Part shown: positions 35,799 through 45,530 of the stretch, in pieces
Layout of the letters: each line of letters opens with the position of its first letter
How positions within the stretch are numbered: position 1 is the stretch's first letter
Origin: Mesostigma viride
Taxonomy: Eukaryota; Streptophyta; Mesostigmatophyceae; Mesostigmatales; Mesostigmataceae
Assembly: GCA_009746045.1 (NCBI GenBank)
Contig: RPFO01001689.1
Location: 1-45,960, forward strand
Reading direction: 5' to 3'
Length of the DNA: 45,960 nt
Notes under the pieces: generated by a model
The model's database searches: none
Seen by the model: the letters and a program-made list of their open reading frames with translations, nothing else
Told to the model about the DNA's origin: nothing
Made by a program: the position numbers and the translations under genes

Positions 35799-36379
35799 TC
35801 GGCAGTCCCCTATTCGGAAATCCCGGATCATATGTACTCCACACTATGTACTCTTGGAGTACATAGTGTGCCACCCTATGTACTCTTGGAGTACATAGTG
35901 TGGATTACATAGGTAGTCACTCCTTCCTATGTAATACGGGCGTGTCTCACCGCGTCGGCAGTCCCCTACTCGGAAATCCCGGATCATATGTACTCCACAC
36001 TATGTACTCTTGGAGTACATAGTGTGCCACCCTATGTACTCTTGGAGTACATAGTGTGGAGTACATAGTCACTCCTTCCTATGTAATACGGGCGTGTCTC
36101 ACCGCGTCGGCAGTCCCCTATTCGGAAATCCCGGATCATATGTACTCCACACTATGTACTCTTGGAGTACATAGTGTGCCACCCTATGTACTCTTGGAGT
36201 AAATAGTCACTCCTTCCTATGTAATACGGGCGTGTCTCACCGCGTCGGCAGTCCCCTATTCGGAAATCCCGGATCATATGTACTCCACACTATGTACTCT
36301 TGGAGTACATAGTGTGCCACCCTATGTACTCTTGGAGTACATAGTGTGGAGTACATAGTCACTCCTTCCTATGTAATAC
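35799..36379. repeat. Four tandem copies with strong hairpins
   Basis: Units start TCGGCAGTCCCCTA at 35799, 35955, 36107 and 36245 (about 156, 152 and 138 bp apart). Each contains one or two perfect hairpins of CACACTATGTACTC, loop TTG, and complement (first at 35840-35870, 14-bp stem), plus further partial TATGTACTC copies. Unit variation consists mainly of gain or loss of hairpin arms. Confidence 0.85.
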
Positions 36380-36512
36380 CGGTGTAATCATGCGTAATCA
36401 TGCGTAATCATGCGTAATCATGCGTAATCATGCGTAATCATGCGTAATCATGCGTAATCATGCGTAATCATCAGAGTAATCATCAGAGTAATCATCAGAG
36501 TAATCATCGTCC
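36380..36512. repeat. GTAATCATGC decamer then 12-mer array
   Basis: About nine copies of GTAATCATGC followed by four of AGAGTAATCATC. Directly adjoins the hairpin repeats. Confidence 0.9.
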
Positions 36513-36530
36513 AGACAAGCTGCACTGCCC

Positions 36531-36995
36531 CTAAGACCCTAACTTACACAAGATGGCGATGGTCGTCGCCGGCAGCTCGACAAGTTCAGGGCAGCACGAA
36601 ATAAGACAGGCAAGCCGACGCTGGCGCTCATCCCAATGAGGCCATTCATCCGAAGCAGCCTCCATAACCTGGCCGCTCTTAGGGTGGCGAATCGGGGCGT
36701 CGTTGTCGTTGCGGAGCTTCAGCACGCTTGTCACAGCGGCGTCATTGTAGGCGAGTAAGGTATCGATGTCTGCCAGGCTCAAACGCTGGCCTGGCATGTA
36801 GAATGAGGAAGAAATGGCGTCCGGCAAGGAGGTTTCAGCAGCTATCGGAGTTGCTTCCGAAGTTGCTTCCGAAGTCTTGGATCGCTTGTTAGCGGCGTTC
36901 TTGGCGACGACAATGTCGTGGGCGATTTTGTTTGCAGCAATCTGGGCATCAATAGAATCGGCGGCAAGAGCTGAAGACGATGCGGGGACCTCCAT
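36531..36995 (-). CDS. Unrecognised 154-residue ORF
   Basis: From ATG at 36995 to stop at 36531. Starts MEVPASSS; Ala-rich first half with NKRSKTSEATSEAT, then a better-ordered segment (LSLADIDTLLAYNDAAVTSVLKL; HPKSGQVMEAASDEWPHWDERQRRL) and a cysteine pair near the end. Composition is protein-like and unlike surrounding repeats. The frame also extends upstream to a GTG at 37013. No homology is recognised; possibly one exon of a larger gene or part of the mobile element. Confidence 0.4.
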   Translation of the reverse strand: MEVPASSSALAADSIDAQIAANKIAHDIVVAKNAANKRSKTSEATSEATPIAAETSLPDAISSSFYMPGQRLSLADIDTLLAYNDAAVTSVLKLRNDNDAPIRHPKSGQVMEAASDEWPHWDERQRRLACLISCCPELVELPATTIAILCKLGS

Positions 36996-37209
36996 AGCTA
37001 CGTTTAATAGCACCTAGACGAGGGCAGGGGGCGCAGGCACACTGATCACGTGCGTGGTGCCGCCATAATGTGCAGAAAAATAGCGAGATCTGCTGGGCAG
37101 GCCGCTGGCGATAACTTGCGAAATCCTGGGCGATGGCTGCCAAAAATTAGATCGGCGTGTTCGTCATCAAAAGGCGAGTCTATTGCAATTTACCCGACCA
37201 AATTTCATC

Positions 37210-37492
37210 ATGGAGGGAGGGAGGGAGGGAGGGAGGGAGGGAGGGAGGGAGGGAGGGAGGGAGGGAGGGAGGGAGGGAGGGAGGGAGGGAGGGAGGGAGG
37301 GAGGGAGGGAGGGAGGGAGGGAGGGAGGGAGGAGGGAGGGAGGGAGGGAGGGAGGGAGGGAGGGAGGGAGGGAGGGAGGGAGGGAGGGAGGGAGGGAGGG
37401 AGGGAGGGAGGGAGGGAGGAGGGATGGATGGATGGATGGATGGATGTTCTTAATTAATTAATTAATTAATTAATAAATTAATTAATTAATGG
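37210..37492. repeat. (GGGA)n, (GGAT)n and TTAA microsatellites
   Basis: About 50 GGGA units (37210-37420) with two 1-bp slips, then GGAT, then TTAA/AATT to 37490. The GREGG frames are artefacts. Confidence 0.95.
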
Positions 37493-37854
37493 TCAAATTA
37501 AAGGCAATCATGGTACATGAAGCAAGACAAATCATGCCTGGACGCATGGCGATGTAGGAGCCCCCCTCCCCCACGCCAGGAGGAAGGGGTGCGTGACTGA
37601 GTAGAGTAGTTAGGATTTTGTATTACGAGAGACAACTTTGTATATTATCAAGGAGACAACTTTGTATATAAGATTAGAGTGAGATCAGCTAGTCTTCGCG
37701 GCTCAGTTCTAATGCACCCACCCCCATCAGTCCATGGAATACGTGCTCCTGCTCCAGATCCTTAATTAAGGCCAAAATGAGTCCCTTCCAAACAACGTTT
37801 GCACTTAGATAGTTAGACGAATTATGCCCGACGAAGCTGGAACTTAATTAACAG
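37493..37854. other. No gene recognised
   Basis: Contains two GAGACAACTTTGTATAT copies (37629, 37653) and no coding sequence. Confidence 0.4.
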
Positions 37855-38372
37855 CCACAATTAATTAATTAATTAATTAATTAGACTCGTGCTCCCGTTG
37901 GGGAGTCACGGAGCATTAACCCCGATGGATGGATGGATGGGTGCACACATTCCTACCGGTCTAATCTATCTACATTGGCTACATACTACATCTATCTAAC
38001 AACATTCTAACTACCACATCTATCTAGGCAGCAGCACGCTGCCCTAGGGGAGCTATCTAGCGTGCCTCCCGTGGGATTGCACACGTGGGCGCTTCCCCAC
38101 TGGGGGGGGCTCGTTGTCCTCTATGACCTGGGCCCACTTGGCCTTGTCCATCATCTTCTTCCAAATCACGGAGAGGCCTAGGCCCCCCATGTCCTCGACG
38201 AGCTGTTCTTTGAAGGTGCGGGCCTTGCGGCGTCTAACATCACTGGGCCCAGCCCACGTCAGGAGGTGCCGGCCAGGCTGGGCTGGTCGCAGTCCTGCGG
38301 GGGGGCCACGTGAGGTGTCTACCTGGTTGGTGCGAGCTAGGTGCCCTACTAACGCAGGCGGCGTTGCTTAAT
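37855..38372 (-). mobile_element. 5'-truncated LINE-like retroelement, 3' end
   Basis: A minus-strand frame ending at TAG 38053 reads LVGHLARTNQVDTSRG, then HLLTWAGPSDVRRRKARTF, EQLVEDMGGLGLSVIWKK and DKAKWAQVIEDNE. The order GH-x-R-x, then W-x-DL-x-GL-x3-W, then D-x-AKW-x-x-VIED resembles the C-terminal tail of non-LTR retrotransposon ORF2 proteins. It is followed by a short 3' region and a TTAA-rich tail (37860-37885), which fits a retroposed 3' end. The reverse transcriptase and endonuclease domains are absent. Similarity is by pattern only. Confidence 0.45.
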
Positions 38373-38394
38373 TGTGCACAGCCACAATGAATTA

Positions 38395-40090
38395 CGGTTG
38401 TTCAGACCTTGTACAACGCCTCAGGGCATTTGGAGCCCTGAATGGTAACAAATGCTAACAAGGTAGTGTTGCTATCAATAATGATTTTAAAAATTAATAT
38501 GATGTCATTAATTAATTAATTAGTTATCAACATCACTCCGTTGGGAGTAAATGTAGCACATATCCCTGAGAAGGGGCATATGGCTTTTAATACATTCTAG
38601 GCTACTTCATGCAAGGGTGGGAATGTAAGCTACCACTGCTCTAGGTGCACCAGGGCACCTGCACCACCATGTCATATTACAACCAAAACTGGTCGTCATC
38701 ATGCAAGCATCTGAAGCATGGTCGCAAAACTTCGTGTGCAAAATCTCATGTCATAAGGAGCCCAACATTATGACAATTGCCAGGCTTTGTAAAGATTTTT
38801 GATTTAACGATGACTACAGCACAAACAGTGAGCGAAACCCTGGTGCATGTGAATGCCTGAGTGGCGACTGTTCCTAACAGAATGCAAGATGTAAGGTAGA
38901 CATTGCGAGTATGCCACAAATGTGTGATGTGCAGTGCACATGCATGTGAGCTACCATGGTCCGGATTCTCCCGATTTCTGGCCTGCGCTGGTTGTCTCCT
39001 TGATGTATACCCCATGACACCATACTTCTAAACTACTTAAGAACCTTGGCACATTGCAAAATGGGAAAGAAAGCTGAACAATACATGCAACATCACTCAC
39101 TAACACAGCCATGTGATTGCTACCAACACGTACCATGTACATCCTGTGTGAAATTATTGGCAACGACACGCCAAGCAAACGCCAAGGTATAGTATAACTG
39201 CGACAGGCTGGCACATGTCACCTGGCATCCACGTATGCTCACCCCAAGGCATTGGCATATCCCCATGTCTATATCCGTTGCCCTTTGTGCGTACCGAGTC
39301 ACCCATGCAGTCACCCACCCATGCATCCACCTGGCCCACCCACACAAGTACTCATACACTTGCGCACCTGAGTACCCAGCCACCCACTGGTCCACCCACC
39401 CGGTGACCCAGCCAGCCAGCCACGCACCTACTAAACCAACCTATCTAACCACTCGTGCACCCAGGCACCCAGCCACATACCCACCCACTGGGACATCCAC
39501 CCACCCAGCTAGCCACATATGCAATCTACCCACCTAGGCAATAAGGAGGCATTCACCCATCCTTTTATCCAGGCACCCATTACTAAAACCACGCAGCCAC
39601 CTAACCACCCAGCCAGCTGGCCCCATGTGTGCCCACCAGGCCGCCCACCCCTGACCCACCCACGCCCCTTCCCACTCGACCACTCTTTCCCCCCATACCC
39701 TTATACCCACCGACCTGCACCCACTCACCCTCACACATCCACATCCTCTCAGCCAGTCACCCACCCATCTCACCCCTAACATGCACAGCCCTCCACCCGC
39801 GATAGGTGAGTCGATCCCAACTACAAAACCACCCACCCACCCATATCCGTGCACCCACCCACCCATCTACCTTCCCCATCGCTCACCCCACCCACTTCTA
39901 ATCACAGCTACACATCCACCCGCCACAAACCAACGGTGCAAATCCTCCAGCCCATGCAACAGTTTCACTCAGGCATCCAACAATGCACCCACCTAGGAGT
40001 TCCCAAACCCCGTCGATCCCCCAGCCACCTGGCGATTCACTTATAAGCAACCACCCTTGCACCCATCCACCCACCATAACCACCCACCCA
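38395..40090. repeat. Large direct duplication, copy A
   Basis: Shares its order of blocks with 42440-44100: TGTTCTGACCTTGTACAA-like, GGTGCATGTGAATGCCTGAG, CATGTCACCTGGCATCCACG and long CCACCCACC-rich runs ending before a pyrimidine array. Diverged by substitutions and small indels. A dispersed TTAA-tail repeat lies inside (38505-38670). No coding evidence; frames rich in HP/TH are from CCACCCA sequence. Confidence 0.65.
38505..38670 (-). repeat. Second copy of TTAA-tailed dispersed repeat
   Basis: ATTAATTAATTA tract followed by ACTCCGTTGGGAG and CCCTGAGAAGGGGCATATGG, matching 223-400. Confidence 0.6.
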
Positions 40091-40274
40091 CCCGCCCTCC
40101 CTCCCTCCCTCCTCCCTCCCTCCCTCCCTCCCTCCCTCCTCCCTCCCTCCCTCCCTCCCTCCCCCTCCCTCCCTCCCTCCCTCCCTCCCTCCCTCCTCCC
40201 TCCCTCCCTCCCTCCCTCCCTCCCTCCTCCCTCCCTCCCTCCCTCCCTCCCTCCCTCCCTCCCTCCCTCCCGCC
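40091..40274. repeat. (CCCT)n microsatellite
   Basis: About 45 CCCT units with occasional CCT slips. It is the complement of the (GGGA)n motif at 37210. Confidence 0.95.
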
Positions 40275-40637
40275 ACCCCACCCACCCACCCTCTCCAACT
40301 GCATGTGGACTGCCTCTCCCAGCGACTCGGCCAGCCGTTTGAGTGTGTTTGGGACCATATGCTGATGCCCATGGATATTACGCGCGCCATCAACCAGGCA
40401 ACACCAGTGACACTTGAGCTCCTTGTTATCCTTCTCATCGGATGTACTGACGACACCCTGCACAATTACAGCTCACAAGGCAACTAACATGCTGGAGGAA
40501 CGCATCCGCCGCAGTGGACGTCAGTAACGGATGTTGCAATGTTGCTGGAGGGAGGTCAATCGACCGCACCCGTACATACAAGGGGCAATTATTGATGCGT
40601 CATACCCAAAACAGGAAGAAAATGTGGCACAACTAAC

Positions 40638-41548
40638 CTTGCCATCAACATGGATGGACGGAGTTGGAGACCAACTGCAGCGCGGCATTCGCAAGGGCAC
40701 AGGCTGTGTTGTTCAGCAGGTCCACCGCTGGACTGCCCGATGCCGAGTCCAGGTTCTTCCTTACACAAACTCTCCACAAGCGTGATTGTCGCGTCCTTGG
40801 CTGCCAACTGCGGAAAGGAGGCCAGTGCTCGCTTCAGCAGGAACTCGGCAATTGCAATCACGGTGGGCCCTGGCACGATTTGCAGGCCTACACATGCTTG
40901 CCCCGCATGTGCCTCCCCCACGTGTGCATCCACCGCAGTTGACGTGCTCGCTCGCAGCTCCCACTACCGCTGGCTTCGTTGCCATGTTCCTCCACCCGTT
41001 GCCTCTTGCATCTTAGCTGTTCCTCGCGCTTCTCCGCAGCCTCTCTTTCCCTCTCTTCCTCTCTCTTTTCTGCTGCCGTTCATGCCTTGCTCCAGATATA
41101 GATGTGGCTGCTTAGGCGTTCAATCTGCATCACAGAATTGGACGATATGCACGTCAAAGGAAAGCCAACCAAGCAGCAACATTACCAACAATGTAGCGGG
41201 AGGGTCAGTGCAGAGGCCAGCAACATAACTGCCTTAGTCTTGTACTCCTACCATACACATTAGGGAAGACTGCTGGCATGGCAGCCTGCATCACAGCAAT
41301 GAATTGCCGCCAACTAAAATAAGAGAGTGACTCACCGCTACTCTTCCCTGAAGCCGACTGGTCACACCTCCATTGTGGCGTTGTTTTACCACTTTAACGC
41401 TCTTCCACAGCGTGCGATTTTGTTGATGCCATTTTCTCAATTCCTGTAGCATATATTTTGCCCCCGCCGCACGCTTCCATGGGTTGCCATGTACATCATA
41501 CTTTGCTGATGCTGCAGAGAAGTCAAGCGGTTCTTTGCATTCCCTCAC
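40638..41548 (-). pseudogene. Exon-like fragments of an eroded gene
   Basis: The clearest exon is 41548-41336: acceptor TTGAATACAG|GTG, 71 codons (VRECKEPLDFSAASAKY..., LQELRKWHQQNRTLW, VVKQRHNGG), donor GCG|GTGAGT. Downstream on the same strand is a Lys/Glu/Arg-rich coiled-coil frame (AAEKREEEREREAAEKREEQ) near 41000-41080 with a stop just before it. A further exon-like stretch (VIAIAEFLLKRALASFPQL..., RAAVGLQLRPSMLMAR) has donor AAG|GTTAGT, ending at 40638. A compact domain followed by a charged coiled coil recalls Myb/SANT-like proteins of DNA transposons, but that is a guess. Frames do not join cleanly. Confidence 0.35.
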
Positions 41549-41614
41549 CTGTATTCAACGGCAACGCCAAAACGGAATGCCAACGAATGCGGAGCGGGGG
41601 AACAAGGCATAAAG

Positions 41615-42183
41615 CAACGCATGGTGAACCGGCAGATGCTGAGGCAGACACGACAATGCACTGGGTGCATGGCAACCATGTGAACACTGATGGTAGCACT
41701 CACATGCCTAACAAGCATTTTCTTTGTTTCCCCTGGGTTAGAGTGTAAGGCCTATGCCAACCAAGGTAAACAACAAAACAACACATCCTAAACTGCCCTA
41801 ACTGACATGGGCAACAAACATGGCCAATGGAGGACAAGGAACCAAGTAGGATCATCCAACAGGATCATGGTATTATGGCAGCTTGCATGCAGTAAATTAC
41901 ATCAAGCATGGTTGGCTCAGCACATTGAAGTATTGTCACATCATTAGAACAAGGGAAAGTCAGAAATCAACGCATGGTGAACCGGCAGATGATGAGGCAG
42001 ACACGACAATGCACTTGGTGCATGGCAACTATGTGAACACTGATGGTAGCATTCACATGCCTAACAAGCATTTTCTCTGTTTCCCCTGGGTTAGAGTGTA
42101 AGGCCTATGCCAACCCAGCTAAACAACAAAACAACACATCCTAAACTGCGCTAACTGACATGGGCAACAAACATGGCCAATGG
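41615..42183. repeat. 216-bp direct duplication
   Basis: 41615-41830 and 41968-42183 are near-identical, both from CAACGCATGGTGAACCGGCA to ACATGGCCAATGGA, separated by 137 bp. Matching short frames in each (DADAEADTTMH-like) come from the duplication. Confidence 0.8.
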
Positions 42184-42439
42184 ACACAACACCTTGAAAT
42201 GGCCTTTTTTTTACATAAATTATGGCCCATGGCAAGTTTATTGTCCGATTGACCTAGGATTGGATCCCACCACTCCCCGGGATGTGTCTGGCTAGTGGTG
42301 GAGTAGTTGAGTCAAAATGTTAAGTTTACATGGTACTCCCTGCTTAAGTTAACTCCAGATCCAAGGCCAAAACTGGCCACCTAAACCACTTGCACTTGCA
42401 TAGAAACAATAGTTGATCTCAGATTATGCTGTAACTTTG
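42184..42439. other. No gene recognised
   Basis: About 250 bp of unremarkable sequence between the duplication and copy B. Confidence 0.4.
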
Positions 42440-44230
42440 CAGTGGTGATGAATAATAGTTGTTCTGACCTTGTACAAAGTTCTACGCCATTTGGAGCCCT
42501 AGTTGGTGACAAATGCTAGCAAAATTTTGCTAGCATTTGTCATTAATGGCCATTTAAAATCAATATTTAACCCAAATAATGTCAGAATGCCACCAAAACT
42601 TATTGCCATCATGCCAGCACCTGAAGCAAGGTCTCAACAAGTCATGAGCAGAAATTCAGATCATGCAGAGCCCAAAATGGTGACATTTGCCAGCAATTGT
42701 CACCATTTTTTGCTTTTTTACCCACAATTTTAACAACATTACCCACCAAAACATTCTCCAAGCTGGGGCGCATCATTTAAATCTTTGCAGGCAACTCAAG
42801 AATGACTAGTACAAACAGTGTGCAAAACCTTGGTGCATGTGAATGCCTGAGTGGTGACCATTGCTAGCAGAATCCATCATGTAAGGTAGGCATTGCCAGT
42901 ATGCCACAAAGCTGTGATGTGCAGTGCATGTCCATATGTATACCCCATGACACCGTGCCTCTAAACTACTTGGCACATTGCAAAATGGGAAGGAAAGGTG
43001 AATAATACATGCCACATCACTAACACAGCCATTTGAATGCTACCAACACGCACCATGCATGATATACACTGCGTGTACAGTAATACATGTCGAGAATATG
43101 CCGAGCGAGCATATCAAGGTGCAGTGACCCCAACGCTGGCACATGTCACCTGGCATCCACGTATGCTCACATGATATGGCATTGGCATATCCCATGTCTC
43201 CATCTCTTGCACTTTGTGCGCACCAAGCCACCCATGCAGTCGCCCACCCATGCAGCCACCTGGCCACCCACCCACACAACTGCTCACACACTCGCGCGCC
43301 CGTGCACCCAGACAGCCACCTGTCCTCCCACCCAGTGACCCACCCACCAAGCCAGCCGCGCACGTGCTTACCCAACTTATACAACCATGCGTGCACCTAG
43401 GCACCCAACCACCTACCAACCCACTTGGACATCCACCCACCCACCAAGGCACCTGCGCAACCCACACACCAACTAGGTAATAAGCAGGCATTCCCCCATC
43501 CAATGAGCCAACCACCCAACCACCCAACCACCTAAACACCCAGCCAGCTGGCCCCATATGCACCCGTCCGGCCACCCACAGTTGACCCACCCACGCACCT
43601 ACCCACTCAACCATTCACTGCCCCCACACCCTTATACCCACTGACCCACCCACTGACCCACCCACACATGCATTTTCTCAGCCAGCACCCCGGCACCTAC
43701 CTCACCCCAAACCTGCACAGCCCTTCACCCGTGATAGGTGAGTCGGTCCCAACCATAAACCCATCCACGCATCCATATCTGTGCGCCCACCCGTCCATCT
43801 ACCCGTCCCTTCGCCCACCCACCCACATCTAGTCATCTACACATCCACCAGCCACCAGCCACCAATGGCCCACCCACCAACCCACACACACACATACATC
43901 CCTAACCAACCAACCACCAACACACCACCCTCAAAAACGTGCAGTTGTTTCACTCATGCATCCAACAACCCACCCACTTCAAAGTCCCCAAAGCCTATCA
44001 TCACCCAGCCACCTGGGCATCTGCCAATAACCGACCGCCCTTGCACTCATCCACCCACCATGACCAGCCAGCCAGCCACCCACCCTCTCCAACTGCCTGT
44101 GCTCCCACCTACGCAGCCAGCCATTTACCAAAGCATCCACCTATCAGCCACCCACCTGCCATTGAACCCACCCACGCCTAGGCATCCCTTGAAGCATCTA
44201 TAGCCCAAGCCTCCCACCCAAGGCTCTCTG
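42440..44230. repeat. Large direct duplication, copy B
   Basis: Diverged partner of 38395-40090 in the same orientation. It lacks the TTAA-tail repeat at the matching place and the (CCCT)n tract. Contains a short internal inversion-like pair AAATGCTAGCAAAATTTTGCTAGCATTT (hairpin, about 42512-42539). Confidence 0.6.
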
Positions 44231-45185
44231 GGCAATCAAACAACCAAACAACCAATCACCCAGCTATACAACCACCTAACCACCTAACCACTCAACAACA
44301 CAATCACCGAACCACCTAACTACCCAACACCCAAACCAGCCAGGCATGTGCCCGCCTCGCATGCCCTCACCATTGCAACACCCCATACACGCCCCGCTCA
44401 CCTAGCCAGCCACACACCCAGCCAGTCTCCTGCTCAACTCACGCATGAAGGCAATATCAGCCATGCATGGCCTCACCTTGCATCACTTGCATTGCCTGGT
44501 TAATTTGCATGAGACAGCTTCCATCTCATTGTCAGCAACTGAAAAGGCTCTTTCTTCACAGTATGAATAAGCTACAACGTTGGAAACGTTCTCCCATCCC
44601 TCTTTAAAACAGTCTTTAAATCAGAAAGACAAGGGCAAATCTCTGGACAAGGTGGCAATAACCACTGCACCATGCTCTTGAGAAAGTCTTAACAACCCAG
44701 CTTTCTACCCTTTTAGAAGCTGCCTTGCGTTAGCAACGATTCTGGGCCCTCTGGCTCGCTCACCTGGCTTAATCTGCGCTTCTTTATGGCTGCCGGGATA
44801 TGCGAAGCTTGGGCCGAGGGTGTCGTGGCGAGGTCGTCTGCCCGACTCATCACTTCTCGAAACCGCACTGCCGACTAATAAAAACGATGCCCCCCTTTGC
44901 CTTTTGTATCTGGCGTCAAAAGACCATTAGCGGCCTTCGCGCGGAATCTTGGGCACGCCATATCTTCTGCTGGCTCATTGCCGCAGGCTGGCAGTATAGG
45001 AAGGTCGGGCATAGCCTAAAGAGCTGATTATCTGACGACAAAGATATGCATTGCATGAAGCAAGAAACAGACGGATTTCGCACCCCCATATTTATTCACG
45101 TCAATGCCGGACAATTAAAAGCGAAACTCAAAAAAACGAAAACACTAACGTTTTCGGGAATATTATAACGAACAAGCTGAGCTGC
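44231..45185. other. About 950 bp without recognisable gene
   Basis: CCACCTAAC-type low complexity to about 44340, then ordinary-looking sequence with only short open frames (for example 44800-45027, plus, no motif). Confidence 0.4.
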
Positions 45186-45189
45186 CAGC

Positions 45190-45510
45190 TATGTCGCGGT
45201 TTACGATCCAGTTAACGATAACGGCTCCGTAACCGCCCCAGTGCCTAATATTGGGGCAGCTATGGCGCCGTAACCACTACCTGACCCGTCCCGTATACCC
45301 CAACGTAACCTGAACCGAAGCCGTTCACGCCCCCGTAAACATAACCGGCCCAGTTACTGGGCCGTACCGAATCTCGGGGCCAATATTCCGAATGGTACCG
45401 TAACCCGTCCGGTAACCCAAACCGCCAACGAATACGGACCCGTAACCTGGCCCGTCGAAGTTACCGGGCAGGTTACGGGGCGTCGAAGTTACCGGACAGG
45501 TTACGGGGGC
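45190..45510. repeat. Right subterminal GTTACGGG/CCGTAAC cluster
   Basis: At least fifteen copies of CGTAACC, GTTACCGG or GTTACGGG in both orientations, mirroring 32150-32600. Confidence 0.8.
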
Positions 45511-45513
45511 TTC

Positions 45514-45526
45514 AAATTAACTCCTA
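45514..45526 (-). repeat. Right terminal repeat of nested insertion
   Basis: AAATTAACTCCTA, exact complement of the left repeat. Confidence 0.75.
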
Positions 45527-45527
45527 T

Positions 45528-45530
45528 GGT
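45528..45530. other. Right target-site duplication GGT
   Basis: Directly follows the right end. After it, element 2 sequence (GCGTGGATGCGG) resumes exactly where the left flank stopped. Confidence 0.6.

Larger units (their letters stand above)
32132..45527 (+). mobile_element. 13.4-kb nested insertion with CACTA-like ends
   Basis: Splits element 2. Left end CACTAGGAGTTAATTT, right end AAATTAACTCCTAT; 13 bp of perfect inverted repeat (32135-32147 and 45514-45526) plus GGT on both sides. CACTA at the left tip and a 3-bp target duplication are the hallmarks of the CACTA (EnSpm) superfamily. The right tip lacks a clean TAGTG, so the assignment is tentative. Both ends carry dense GTTACCGG/GTTACGGG motifs over 300-450 bp, as expected for subterminal repeats. 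No CACTA transposase gene was recognised inside, so it appears non-autonomous or decayed. Confidence 0.6.

Noticed and set aside
37050-37461. GREGG-repeat proteins in three frames
   Set aside because: Tetranucleotide microsatellite read in every frame.
32132-45527. Interpreting the nested insertion as part of element 2
   Set aside because: Element 1 has no counterpart, the flanks rejoin exactly, and the insertion has its own end repeats and GGT duplication.
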